IMG/VR virus record: IMGVR_UViG_3300035034_000127
Location: 1-64,000 of that record
Reading direction: 5' to 3' (one strand)
Length of the DNA stretch: 64,000 bases
From: a virus
Shown piece after piece: positions 7,714 to 16,109 of this stretch; the stretch's first letter is position 1; the number at the start of each line of letters is the position of its first letter. Under the pieces are notes generated by a model that saw only the letters and a program-made list of their open reading frames with translations, searched no databases and was not told the origin of the DNA. The translations under genes were made by a program, and so were the position numbers.

Positions 7714-8407
7714 AAATCTTATCATACATATTAGACAGCACTTCGTTTGGCCATTCTATATGTGTAGAAATTGAACGCTTACAGAACTTTTCTAAGTCTA
7801 GTTTGTCTTCGTCAATTGCTTCGTCAAATCGGTGTCCTGAGTTTGTACCCATTAATCCCTTAATATCTTTAAGGTACATGTACGGAAACTCTTTGCCCGC
7901 AGTTGCATAAAAGTCAAACGTCTTAAGAACGCCGTTACTTATGAAATAACAATGCGGGTATAAACTAACTTTATAATATCCTGAATCTATAATATCCTGT
8001 AATATTCTTAACATCTGCTCTTCCCAGTTTGGTAGAACGTCGACTATGTTTCTTCCAGAATAAATGATATGGTTAAGCGTTTCGCCGCCCCATTCGATAA
8101 ATATCTTCTTAGTGTTATAATCTATTTCGACAATATTTGGTGCCCACAGCTTATCTTGAAATAGCATTAAGTATTTTACTTCTCGATAAAAAACGTAATC
8201 AACTAATTCTTTAGTATAGTCTGGTCGCTCAGGTAACCATTGTGCTAGGTCGGTAGTCTGGTATGCATTTGTGTGATCAAAGTGCATACATAGTACATCA
8301 TTTTCTTTATTTGCTAAAGGAGTATAAACCATATTAGTTCCGGCCTTCTCCATATCATACGACTTGTACTTATATACAGGATCCCATGTTGAGGTATCAA
8401 TACTCAT
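7700..8407 (-). CDS. Kinase-fold-like protein, probable pseudokinase (paralogue)
   Basis: 235 residues. It shares with the 6473-7168 product the REVKYLMLFQ helix, a VLPNWEEQMLRILQ helix and the loop KVSLYPHCYFISNGVLKTFDFYA. Here the position of the catalytic Asp is Ser148 and the Asn position is Cys153, but the DFG-type Asp is kept (D165). The two paralogues have therefore lost different parts of the kinase site. It may bind a nucleotide without phosphotransfer, or use an unusual chemistry. It overlaps the upstream minus-strand gene by 11 bases, so the two form an operon. Confidence 0.5.
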   Translation of the reverse strand: MSIDTSTWDPVYKYKSYDMEKAGTNMVYTPLANKENDVLCMHFDHTNAYQTTDLAQWLPERPDYTKELVDYVFYREVKYLMLFQDKLWAPNIVEIDYNTKKIFIEWGGETLNHIIYSGRNIVDVLPNWEEQMLRILQDIIDSGYYKVSLYPHCYFISNGVLKTFDFYATAGKEFPYMYLKDIKGLMGTNSGHRFDEAIDEDKLDLEKFCKRSISTHIEWPNEVLSNMYDKIFKPT

Positions 8408-9068
8408 TAGTCTGTCCTAATCTAACTTCGAATTGTTTAGGTACAATTTGCAATTCATCAATGCAACTGTACTCTATAAAAAATGCTACGCCTGCTGTAG
8501 TAGTTCTAAAATTTGTTATAATGTGCCTTTTATTAGAACAATTAAGCCACGAGCTAACACTGTTGTCGAAAAGATATCGACAATTTACACCCTGCACTAA
8601 GATTTCGACTTCCACAGGATTCATCAGAGTGGCATTATTAAGTAATTTCCTAACTACTAGCTGTACTCGGTTAAACTCGCCAAATACCGCTGCTGAATGA
8701 CATATACTAGTGTCCATTAAATACCACTTCCCGTCAACGATAGACGGGTACATCTTTTTACTTTCAAGGTCTATTAAAAATGCCTCATCGCTTCGAACAG
8801 TCAAATGATATCGATCGTCGATGTCAGCGTGACGAAGATAAGACGTGCCGTTTTGCATGATAATAACTCTAGCTTCGCCTATGTTGCTAGGTAAGCTGTG
8901 CAGTGCAGTTTCAAATACAGTGCCGTTAAACTCAGGCTTTATTGCCCACGGATCATAAAAAAAATCACCAGTAGGATAATTAATTGAAATTTTAGCAGGA
9001 TCGTCGCCCATTATGTCAAGAGATTGTGCGATCGATATAGGAATAAAAAAGTTAGTAGCTGATATCAT
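8397..9068 (-). CDS. Aspartyl/asparaginyl hydroxylase-like oxygenase (HxD...H...R)
   Basis: 223 residues. H80-x-D82 (LRHADIDD), H124 (SICHSAAVFG) and R134, 10 residues later, form a complete 2-oxoglutarate/Fe(II) site of the aspartyl hydroxylase type. The iron site lies in the middle, followed by an 85-residue C-terminal extension with several Cys (VNCRYLF, LNCSNK, YSCID) that I cannot assign. The start codon is 11 bases from an AGG that forms one arm of an inverted repeat shared with the divergent gene. It is the fifth oxygenase-like gene in 5 kb. Confidence 0.65.
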   Translation of the reverse strand: MISATNFFIPISIAQSLDIMGDDPAKISINYPTGDFFYDPWAIKPEFNGTVFETALHSLPSNIGEARVIIMQNGTSYLRHADIDDRYHLTVRSDEAFLIDLESKKMYPSIVDGKWYLMDTSICHSAAVFGEFNRVQLVVRKLLNNATLMNPVEVEILVQGVNCRYLFDNSVSSWLNCSNKRHIITNFRTTTAGVAFFIEYSCIDELQIVPKQFEVRLGQTNEY

Positions 9069-9073
9069 AAAGC

Positions 9074-9102
9074 TATTTACCTAACAATAGAACAGGTAAA
9101 TA
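9074..9102. repeat. Inverted repeat between divergent genes, carries both ribosome binding sites
   Basis: The 9-base arms TATTTACCT (9074-9082) and AGGTAAATA (9094-9102) are perfect inverted copies around an 11-base spacer. In each direction the AGG lies 11 bases before a start codon (ATG at 9068 minus, 9108 plus), giving the divergent genes mirror-image leaders. Read as a late promoter (GGTAAATA) the element would start RNA at the start codon itself, so a translational role is more likely, though a protein-binding site is possible. Confidence 0.5.
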
Positions 9103-9107
9103 TTAGT

Positions 9108-9845
9108 ATGAAACCGTACCACTATATTAATATCAACGGAGTTCGACTGCCTGTATCTAACGAATGGAAGAAGATAGGCATAAGCGTTAGCGGAGGAGCT
9201 GATAGTGCGCTGCTTGCTTATTTAATTTGTTTGGACACTACAGCAGAAATACATATTATAAGTCAAGTAAGAGGATGGAAAACAAAACCTTGGCAAAGAC
9301 ATAATAGTATAGAAGTATACGAGTGGCTGGTTCAACATTTCCCGCATTTAACATTTGTAAGACACGAAGGATTTATACCGCCAGACCTTGAGTGGGGTGA
9401 TAAAGGTCCTAATATTATAGACGAGTACAACAAGTTAAAAAGTGGTAATCAAATTATTCTTCGATCACACAATGAGTTTATAATTCACAAAGAAAAATTA
9501 GACTCGTGGTTTGCTGCTGTAAATAAGAATCCAGAGGTACCATTCCAAGGTGCACTTGCTGATAGAGACGAAGGGCACCTTCCGTTAATAATGGAACACA
9601 TGGGTATTACAATTTGCCATCCTTTTGTGTATACTATGAAAGACTGGATTATTAAACAATATTATAACTACGATATCCTAGACCTTCTTAATATTACAAG
9701 AAGCTGTGAAGGAGACCTAAACGATTACCCCGAGGTATTTGGAGACCTAGATTATCAAACATACATCCCAGGACAATACGTTCCAGAATGTCAACAATGC
9801 TTCTGGTGCAAAGAAAGACAGTGGGCTATTGAACAAGTCAAATAG
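9108..9845 (+). CDS. QueC-like PP-loop ATP pyrophosphatase
   Basis: 245 residues. The N-terminal PP-loop is SGGADS (residues 28-33), the ATP pyrophosphate-binding motif of adenylating amidotransferase and QueC-like enzymes. The C-terminus has C200 and C228-x2-C231-x2-C234 (CQQCFWCKER), the four-cysteine zinc site of 7-cyano-7-deazaguanine synthase. The rest, including the 120-190 region, is not typical enough for me to call it QueC outright. No QueD, QueE, FolE or DNA-modifying DpdA homologue was recognised here, so its product may be a QueC-like intermediate used by the radical SAM cluster. It overlaps the next gene by 17 bases, arguing for coupled function. Confidence 0.65.
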   Translation: MKPYHYININGVRLPVSNEWKKIGISVSGGADSALLAYLICLDTTAEIHIISQVRGWKTKPWQRHNSIEVYEWLVQHFPHLTFVRHEGFIPPDLEWGDKGPNIIDEYNKLKSGNQIILRSHNEFIIHKEKLDSWFAAVNKNPEVPFQGALADRDEGHLPLIMEHMGITICHPFVYTMKDWIIKQYYNYDILDLLNITRSCEGDLNDYPEVFGDLDYQTYIPGQYVPECQQCFWCKERQWAIEQVK

Positions 9846-11100
9846 TTGTACTTTTTGTATGCATCCTTTTACAGGATTAGCCACCCGCGAAGACGGCGCT
9901 ATTAAGGTGTGCTGTCGTTCTCAGCCCATTGGGTGGATACAAGAAGAAACCTTAGAACAAGCGTGGAACAACGACAAGATGAGAGAGGTTCGTAAGCAAG
10001 TATTAAACAACGAGCGTCCTGACGTATGTAAGCCGTGCTTTGATCTCGAAGATCAGGGGGTCGAGAGCTTACGACAACGCCACATAGCAGGTGTTATACC
10101 CGAAGCAAGGGCCAACTTATACCCTGACGCACTGGACGGTTTGGAGGACGACTATACTATGCCCTTCGAATTCCCTACTATAGAAATAAAAATCAACAAC
10201 TTATGCAATCTCAAGTGTAGAATGTGTAATCCACTGGACAGCACTAGCTGGAAAGACTGGGATCAGGTCACTGAGTTTTACAAAAAGGAAAACAACTACT
10301 TGATTCCCACAGTAGAAAAGCTAGTAGATAAGCCAGGACAGTACATAGGTCCGTTTGACAATACAGCAAACTGGTGGGATAGCTTCGAAAAGCTGCTACC
10401 TTTCTTTAGACGAGTAGAATTTGCTGGTGGGGAACCGTTAATGGACCCTAATCACTACAAGATTCTTGACATGCTAGCGCCGTACGGTGAGAACATTGAA
10501 ATAAAATACGCAACAAACGGCACAAAGCTGGGCATAGGCAAGGGCCGGACTATACAGGAGTACTGGCCCAAGTTTAGAAGTGTAGCTGTAAACGTGAGCA
10601 TAGACGGTATACACGATGTATACGAATATATCCGCGGCAACGGCAAATTTAACGAAGTAGTCGACAATATCAGAATTATGCAATCTATCCCTACAGTGAG
10701 CAGAATTGTTGGGGCATTTACTGTACAAGCAAATAACATCATGCAAATTGACAAAGTGATTGACTATTTCTTAAACGAACTAGATATTATCTTTTACAGC
10801 CACCGGGTAACCTATCCAATGGCGTTGAGTGCGCAAGTATTGCCGCCCGCATTAAAACAGGAGGTCGTTAACAAGCTAGAAATAATGAAAACAGAAGTGT
10901 TGACCTATCCTAAAATTCAATCAAGTGAGTTGCTAAAGAAAGTAACGCTGCAACAGATTCAAGACAACATTAACTTCTTACAAGCAAAGTGTATGTTCGA
11001 ATCACACTGGCAAGACTGCATTGCGTTTAACAAAAAACTAGATGCTACACGAGGTCAAGACTTTTTGGCAGCTAACCCAAGGTTTAGACCCTACGCATGA
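9829..11100 (+). CDS. Radical SAM protein with N-terminal twitch-type Cys domain
   Basis: 423 residues, from a TTG at 9829 inside the previous gene. The later ATG would remove the Cys pair CTFC at residues 7-10, so the TTG is preferred. The N-terminal domain has C7, C10, C28, C29, C67 and C70, a candidate auxiliary iron-sulfur site as in twitch-domain radical SAM proteins. The core follows: C126-x3-C130-x2-C133 (CNLKCRMC), binding the [4Fe-4S] cluster that cleaves S-adenosylmethionine, and a GGEPL SAM-binding motif (FAGGEPL). It shares architecture with the product of 13033-14442. Substrate unknown; these families often act on peptides. Confidence 0.75.
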   Translation: MNKSNSCTFCMHPFTGLATREDGAIKVCCRSQPIGWIQEETLEQAWNNDKMREVRKQVLNNERPDVCKPCFDLEDQGVESLRQRHIAGVIPEARANLYPDALDGLEDDYTMPFEFPTIEIKINNLCNLKCRMCNPLDSTSWKDWDQVTEFYKKENNYLIPTVEKLVDKPGQYIGPFDNTANWWDSFEKLLPFFRRVEFAGGEPLMDPNHYKILDMLAPYGENIEIKYATNGTKLGIGKGRTIQEYWPKFRSVAVNVSIDGIHDVYEYIRGNGKFNEVVDNIRIMQSIPTVSRIVGAFTVQANNIMQIDKVIDYFLNELDIIFYSHRVTYPMALSAQVLPPALKQEVVNKLEIMKTEVLTYPKIQSSELLKKVTLQQIQDNINFLQAKCMFESHWQDCIAFNKKLDATRGQDFLAANPRFRPYA

Positions 11101-11981
11101 AACACGTGACCAGCAAGTGGCCTCACCAAGACAGTATTAAGGTAGAATGGAATCTAGGAAAACGCTGTAACCTAGATTGCGGCTACTGCCCTGCTGAAAT
11201 CCACGATAACTTTAGCCCACACACTAATATTGAGATACTAAAACGCACAGTAGATCACCTTGCGGCTCTAGGCAAGCCGGTGCGTATAAGCTTCACAGGG
11301 GGCGAGCCTTGTGTGCATCCTCAAATAGACGAACTGCTACGCTACGCAAAAGAGAGAGTAGATTGGATTAATGTGACCACTAATGCATCCAGGAAAGCAG
11401 AGTGGTATATTAAACAACCTGTAAACCATTATGTGTTCAGTCTTCACTTTGACAATAAAACCGTAGATCGAATGATTAGGCAAATTATGCAAGTCAAAAC
11501 AACCTCAATCATTCCGTTCCATGTAAATATCATGGCGCACCACGAACACATGGACCGTGTTAGATCTGCTGTTAGATTATTTAGTTTGTTTGATATACAC
11601 TACGCTGTACGACGCATACGATGGACTGAAAAACACGACTGGTTTGACGACTTACGATACGTTCAAGAAGATCTAGAATGGTTGCTAGAAAACGATGCCA
11701 CGGCAAAATCCAACGTAATTATCGACCATACAACTGAGTTACATGCTAACGATGTTATTAAGAAACATCTTAATCAATTTAAAGGGTGGCAGTGTAACGC
11801 CGGTGTTGAGAGCTTGATGATAAACTGGGACGGTGAAGTGCATAGAGCAACATGCAGAGTAGGTGGCAGTTTAGGTAACATTTATACTGGAACATTTACG
11901 CAACCGCCCGAAGCTATAATTTGCACTAGGCAATGGTGTACTTGTGCCGCAGATATTCCTTTAACAAAGACCAAAATATGA
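11097..11981 (+). CDS. Radical SAM protein with C-terminal SPASM-like cysteines
   Basis: 294 residues; its ATG overlaps the previous stop (ATGA). C24-x3-C28-x2-C31 (CNLDCGYC) is the radical SAM cluster motif and SFTGGEP is the SAM-binding segment. The C-terminus carries further cysteines (GWQCNAG, RATCRVG, ICTRQWCTCAAD), the pattern of SPASM-type auxiliary clusters found in peptide-modifying enzymes. Asp and Gly residues near the end (INWDGEVHRATC) match the usual SPASM strand. It is the second of three consecutive radical SAM genes on this strand. Confidence 0.75.
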   Translation: MKHVTSKWPHQDSIKVEWNLGKRCNLDCGYCPAEIHDNFSPHTNIEILKRTVDHLAALGKPVRISFTGGEPCVHPQIDELLRYAKERVDWINVTTNASRKAEWYIKQPVNHYVFSLHFDNKTVDRMIRQIMQVKTTSIIPFHVNIMAHHEHMDRVRSAVRLFSLFDIHYAVRRIRWTEKHDWFDDLRYVQEDLEWLLENDATAKSNVIIDHTTELHANDVIKKHLNQFKGWQCNAGVESLMINWDGEVHRATCRVGGSLGNIYTGTFTQPPEAIICTRQWCTCAADIPLTKTKI

Positions 11982-13036
11982 TAAAAACAGAAGCAATAAC
12001 ATTAGCTGGCCCAGAAAAAATGATGGTGACCTGGGACACGGGTAGACGATGTAACTTTGATTGCACCTACTGCGAAGCTACTAGACACAACACGTATAGC
12101 CCCTATCATTCCTACGAAGAATTATTAACTACACTAGAATTTGTTAAAGAGTACACTAGTATATACGACACAGAAAAACAAGGCGTAAACGTAGATTTTA
12201 CCGGCGGAGAACCTACTGCTAATCCTAACTTTTGGAAACTGGCCAGACATATAAAAGATCACGAACCTCAGTTAAGTTGCGGATTAACAACCAACGGAGT
12301 ATGGAATCCTAGGCGAACTGAAGAGATAGTAGAATTGTTTCACGGGCTAACGGTTAGCTACCATCCCGAAGGCGGAGCAAAGGCCAAGGCTCACGTTATA
12401 GAAAATATAAAACGCCTTCACAAATCCGGTATTTGGTTGCAAATAAATGTAATGATGCACGTTGATCACTTTGAAGAAGTACAACGAGTGTGTCGCTTAC
12501 TAACAGATCTTGGTATAACGCATTTTCCAAGGCCAATCGGAGACGGAACGGTTGAAAGAAGTGGATGGTTTAAGGATACTGACGGATCTATGCGCAGAAC
12601 TAGTCATAGTTACAGTGAAGATCAACAAGAGTGGTTCTTTGACTATATTGGCCAGCCTAATCCTGCAAAACAAAAGAAGGAAGGATCTTCAATAGGAAGA
12701 GGCTGCTGCGGTGGAAGATGCATGACAGGAAAAGTTGACGGCGAGTGGATTCCAGTAACTCACGTTGACAATAATTTTAAAGGATGGTTTTGCTCTGTTA
12801 ATAAATTCTTTATGCATATTGACCAACATGATAAATTAGTCTATCATCATCAAACTTGTCAATCACTTCACGGTGGCAAAAGAGGACCGCTAGGCAGTTT
12901 AAACAACACTGCTGCCATTCTGGACTACGCCAAAAATGCAGTAAACGGTAGTCCTATAGTATGCCCGAACAATCGTTGCGGGTGCGGAACTTGCATTCCT
13001 AAAGCTAAACATATAGAAGTGTTCAACTTGCTTTAA
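11978..13036 (+). CDS. Radical SAM protein with Cys-rich C-terminus
   Basis: 352 residues. The start is the ATG at 11978, overlapping the previous stop by 4 bases. An in-frame extension to 11933 lies inside the upstream gene. C25-x3-C29-x2-C32 (CNFDCTYC) and DFTGGEPT are the radical SAM hallmarks. The C-terminal half is very Cys-rich (GRGCCGGRCMTG, WFCSV, QTCQS and a final CPNNRCGCGTC), suggesting at least one auxiliary iron-sulfur cluster. It ends in a palindrome shared with the convergent gene. The paralogue pattern with the two genes upstream suggests sequential steps on one substrate, which is inference. Confidence 0.75.
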   Translation: MIKTEAITLAGPEKMMVTWDTGRRCNFDCTYCEATRHNTYSPYHSYEELLTTLEFVKEYTSIYDTEKQGVNVDFTGGEPTANPNFWKLARHIKDHEPQLSCGLTTNGVWNPRRTEEIVELFHGLTVSYHPEGGAKAKAHVIENIKRLHKSGIWLQINVMMHVDHFEEVQRVCRLLTDLGITHFPRPIGDGTVERSGWFKDTDGSMRRTSHSYSEDQQEWFFDYIGQPNPAKQKKEGSSIGRGCCGGRCMTGKVDGEWIPVTHVDNNFKGWFCSVNKFFMHIDQHDKLVYHHQTCQSLHGGKRGPLGSLNNTAAILDYAKNAVNGSPIVCPNNRCGCGTCIPKAKHIEVFNLL

Positions 13037-13043
13037 AGCAAGT
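13026..13043. terminator. 18-bp perfect palindrome at a convergent gene junction; possible bidirectional terminator
   Basis: ACTTGCTTTAAAGCAAGT is fully self-complementary. It spans the last codons and both stop codons of two convergent radical SAM genes, which overlap by 4 bases (13033-13036). Both proteins therefore end in Leu-Leu. A hairpin could act in both directions, but there is no U-tract, so termination is only a possibility. Confidence 0.4.
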
Positions 13044-14442
13044 GTGCTAACTCCGGAAATACTATCTTAGCTGAGTTGCCTCGTATTGCATCCAGTTTAG
13101 TCACATATTCTTTAAAGCCAGGCAACAGATAGCTGTTGTCTTGAGCGTCCATATGTTTTAATACCGCTTCCCATCGCTTCCATCCATAAGGGTTAATTTT
13201 CCAAAAGTCGTCGTCTTGACGATAGTTTTCCCAAAGCCACATTTTAAACTCTGCAAAAATTCGATGTACTTCTAGTTTGTCTTCTAGCGGAAGTATCTGT
13301 ATGCTAAGAAACGTAGGAATATACAGTAGGTGCATGTTCACAAGTCCGCCTCCCATCTGTACTCCACCCGGAACTGTTCCTTCGTTTAGCTTCTTAAAGT
13401 TCGAACGTATCTTCCATTTCATGAACTCTGGCAAATGTTTGATGTTAAAAATCTGTATTGCTGTTGCTAGACTAGTCTGAATATTATCAGGTGAATCGTC
13501 TAACATATGAAGCGTCTTCTCAACTTGTGCAAAGTCTGTAGGAAAGCGAATGTATTCGTCGCGTGGACCACAGGCATCCATGCTGATAGCAAACTTAACC
13601 TTTTTAAACTTCTTCCATAACTCTAACAATTCGTTGTCGACTAGCAGTCCGTTTGAGTTATAACGCAGTAGTATCTTATCTTGGTAGCCTTGTCTTATAA
13701 TTTCTTGAATAAACATTTTGTGTTCTTTAATCATAAGCGGTTCACCGCCAGCAAAGTATACTTGTTTAAGGTTTGGTACCTGTTTGTACATCTCTTTCCA
13801 GAAAGTATCTTTTTGATGCCACTTATTGTCAAAATTATCTTTGTCGAATTGGAGTTGTTGTTTGACATTATCGTCTTCAATTTGAGGTAATAACTTTTGC
13901 CAATCTTTAACCCACTTACTAGAATCATGAGGACTACACATTACACATTTAATGTTACAAGTATGTCCGAGTCTTAGGTCAAGGTATTGCAGTTCTTCTG
14001 GTACTGTTCCGTCTTGTTTAGTTTGCTCTATTAGATAGGGGATGTCAACATCATCGCGGTGCCAAGTCATTGTCTCCCATATTCGTTTAGACACAACTCC
14101 TTGACTTTCTTCTTTAAAGCACTTAGTACAACTTGCAGGAACTTCGCCTTTGAGCATAGTTGTACGCACACTTTTCATGTAATCGTTATTCCATGCGGCC
14201 ATTGGAGTGTCCTTGCCAAAGTTTGCAGGTTTGCCGTCTTCCATTTTAACCAAGCCCACTTCGTGGTCATTGCCTGCGCCGCTGGCGTTTGCACTGCAAC
14301 ACAAGCGCATATCTCCGTTAGGACGAGTGGCGAAGTGAATCCACGGCAGTACGCAGTAACTTTGCGAACCTGAAACTGTTTCTATTTCTCGTTGATATTT
14401 GCCTAGTGCACTGTCTTTGTCATTGTACCATTTGTTAGTCAT
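13033..14442 (-). CDS. Radical SAM protein with N-terminal twitch-type Cys domain
   Basis: 469 residues. The N-terminal domain has C30, C48-C49 (MRLCCS) and C105/C108 (SCTKC). The radical SAM core has C162-x3-C166-x2-C169 (CNIKCVMC) and YFAGGEPL. It has the same order as the protein from 9829, so the two are probably paralogues placed on opposite strands around the island centre. The C-terminal half is helical and aromatic without further Cys clusters. It is the last gene of a minus-strand operon starting at 17778 and overlaps its upstream neighbour by 8 bases. Confidence 0.75.
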   Translation of the reverse strand: MTNKWYNDKDSALGKYQREIETVSGSQSYCVLPWIHFATRPNGDMRLCCSANASGAGNDHEVGLVKMEDGKPANFGKDTPMAAWNNDYMKSVRTTMLKGEVPASCTKCFKEESQGVVSKRIWETMTWHRDDVDIPYLIEQTKQDGTVPEELQYLDLRLGHTCNIKCVMCSPHDSSKWVKDWQKLLPQIEDDNVKQQLQFDKDNFDNKWHQKDTFWKEMYKQVPNLKQVYFAGGEPLMIKEHKMFIQEIIRQGYQDKILLRYNSNGLLVDNELLELWKKFKKVKFAISMDACGPRDEYIRFPTDFAQVEKTLHMLDDSPDNIQTSLATAIQIFNIKHLPEFMKWKIRSNFKKLNEGTVPGGVQMGGGLVNMHLLYIPTFLSIQILPLEDKLEVHRIFAEFKMWLWENYRQDDDFWKINPYGWKRWEAVLKHMDAQDNSYLLPGFKEYVTKLDAIRGNSAKIVFPELAHLL

Positions 14443-15514
14443 TGTTTAATATAGTTACCTTAATAAATTGATCTTTTGGCTTAGGAAGCTCTGCTACGCT
14501 TCCGCAGGTTCTCGCACATGTTACTAACTTGTTTTGCGTCCAATAGTATTCCCAAGCAGTCTGCCAACTATCAGAGCTAACAATGTCGTTAACTGATCGA
14601 TTCAGGGCGTTAGTATCTCCCAGTGTTTGTTTTAACTCTCGATACTGCTGTAGCATGTGAGTTCTTATCTCTCTAGTGATGTCATTTGCAGGTGCGTAGT
14701 TGTAAGGTGCGCTTGCAAGAAAACAGCACGGAAAAACATTTCTATACGCATCAATGTATATCTCTTTAGTGTGCTGAACGTAACAATTAATTTCAGAGTC
14801 GCCTAATACTTTTCTATAATTCTTAACAGTATCTTCTGAAATAAAAGGAAGCTCCGAGGAAGAAGGCGGCTCAATGAAGTACTGCGTTTCTCCTTTATTG
14901 TCGTATACCGGAAATTTAGGACTTCCTACAAATCTAGAACTGTTCTTCTCAGTAAACAGCGCAAATCCGGTCTCTTTGGCCCGGCTTCTGGCTTCTTCTA
15001 CTTGATGCTCGTTATGTTTAAATTTTATAAAACACCATTCGGCATTACCGCCGGCGCCGATAAATGCAATAGCATTTTTAATAATACGATTGAAATCAGT
15101 ACCAATACGATAAAGATGATGTGTATCTTCTAGCCCATCTAACGCAAAGATTACTTTATGTGTCCTAGGTAGCACTTTGGCTAACTGTGCCCACCATGCT
15201 GTAGTTCTAGCACTTCCGTTTGTGTGTATACGAATATTAAGACTAGGATTTGTTTGGGCGGCGTAATCAATCATATCAATAAGATCCTTGTTAATAATAG
15301 GATCACCAAAGTTGCCGCACATATAGAAACCTTTAATTTGGTCCAGAACTCCGGGCGTGGCTATCTTCTTAAAATCGTCAACTGACCATTCCTGATTTTT
15401 TATTAACGGATTATCTTGGCCGCCATGATGGTTTCTTGAGCACATCGGACAAGCTGCTTGACACTTGTTGGTTATCTCAAAGTGGATATCTTCGAGCTCT
15501 GTAAATTTAAACAA
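14435..15514 (-). CDS. Radical SAM protein
   Basis: 359 residues. C18-x3-C22-x2-C25 (CQAACPMC) is close to the N-terminus. The SAM-binding GGE motif is replaced by MCGNFGDPI, seen in some radical SAM subfamilies. The C-terminal region has AYRNVFPCCFLASA and CARTCGS, which could bind an auxiliary cluster. It differs from the other five in the island and is probably a separate subfamily. It is translationally coupled to both neighbours (8-base overlaps). Confidence 0.72.
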   Translation of the reverse strand: MFKFTELEDIHFEITNKCQAACPMCSRNHHGGQDNPLIKNQEWSVDDFKKIATPGVLDQIKGFYMCGNFGDPIINKDLIDMIDYAAQTNPSLNIRIHTNGSARTTAWWAQLAKVLPRTHKVIFALDGLEDTHHLYRIGTDFNRIIKNAIAFIGAGGNAEWCFIKFKHNEHQVEEARSRAKETGFALFTEKNSSRFVGSPKFPVYDNKGETQYFIEPPSSSELPFISEDTVKNYRKVLGDSEINCYVQHTKEIYIDAYRNVFPCCFLASAPYNYAPANDITREIRTHMLQQYRELKQTLGDTNALNRSVNDIVSSDSWQTAWEYYWTQNKLVTCARTCGSVAELPKPKDQFIKVTILNND

Positions 15515-16109
15515 TTTTCCTCCCTATCAACATAAATCTTGTGTACAGTGGTGTTTCTAGTTCGTCGCGGTGTATAACTTCTATTTCCGAATGTTCTTCA
15601 AATTCTTGTAGTGTTGAGTGGCACCGAACGTGCTCTGCACAATCAAAATAGTTGTTACTCTGCAGAACAACAAGCGCATTCGTCGGAACTAAGCTTAACC
15701 ACTGATCATATTGTACTTGTGTTAAGTGCTCACAAATAGTGTTAATTACTACGTCACCTCTATATATCTGCCGAGTTAAATCGCCAGTAATTGCTCGGAA
15801 CCTTCCCTGCATCTCTTGTCTTTTATTTACCGTGCAGGCTGTTTCCTCACAGTAAGGATCGATATCGTAAGAATGTATTTCTCTAATTTGCAGATTGCTA
15901 TTAAATAAAATACTAGCAAGCACGCCGTTCCAGCCACCGTGAATGACATATTTCGATGCACTTGTAGGGGCATACCTAGTAAGTGCTTCTACTAACCATA
16001 CTTTCGATCGTACTTGTCCCTTCCAAAAGCTCTCAAGAGTTCTGTATCTACTACTCGAGTTGCGCACCGCATCCATCCAAAATAATACGTCTTCGATTTC
16101 TACTTTCAT
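15507..16109 (-). CDS. Class I SAM-dependent methyltransferase-like protein
   Basis: 200 residues from the ATG at 16109, which overlaps the upstream stop (ATGA); a longer frame to 16166 lies inside that gene. Motif I reads IHGGWNGVLA, followed by the acidic strand SYDIDPYCEETA (Asp for the ribose of SAM), FRAITGDLT and VVINTICEHLT. This pattern matches a phage/bacterial methyltransferase group with a conserved N-T-x-C-E-H motif. The target is unknown. It lies between two radical SAM genes and is probably part of the same pathway. Confidence 0.65.
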   Translation of the reverse strand: MKVEIEDVLFWMDAVRNSSSRYRTLESFWKGQVRSKVWLVEALTRYAPTSASKYVIHGGWNGVLASILFNSNLQIREIHSYDIDPYCEETACTVNKRQEMQGRFRAITGDLTRQIYRGDVVINTICEHLTQVQYDQWLSLVPTNALVVLQSNNYFDCAEHVRCHSTLQEFEEHSEIEVIHRDELETPLYTRFMLIGRKIV

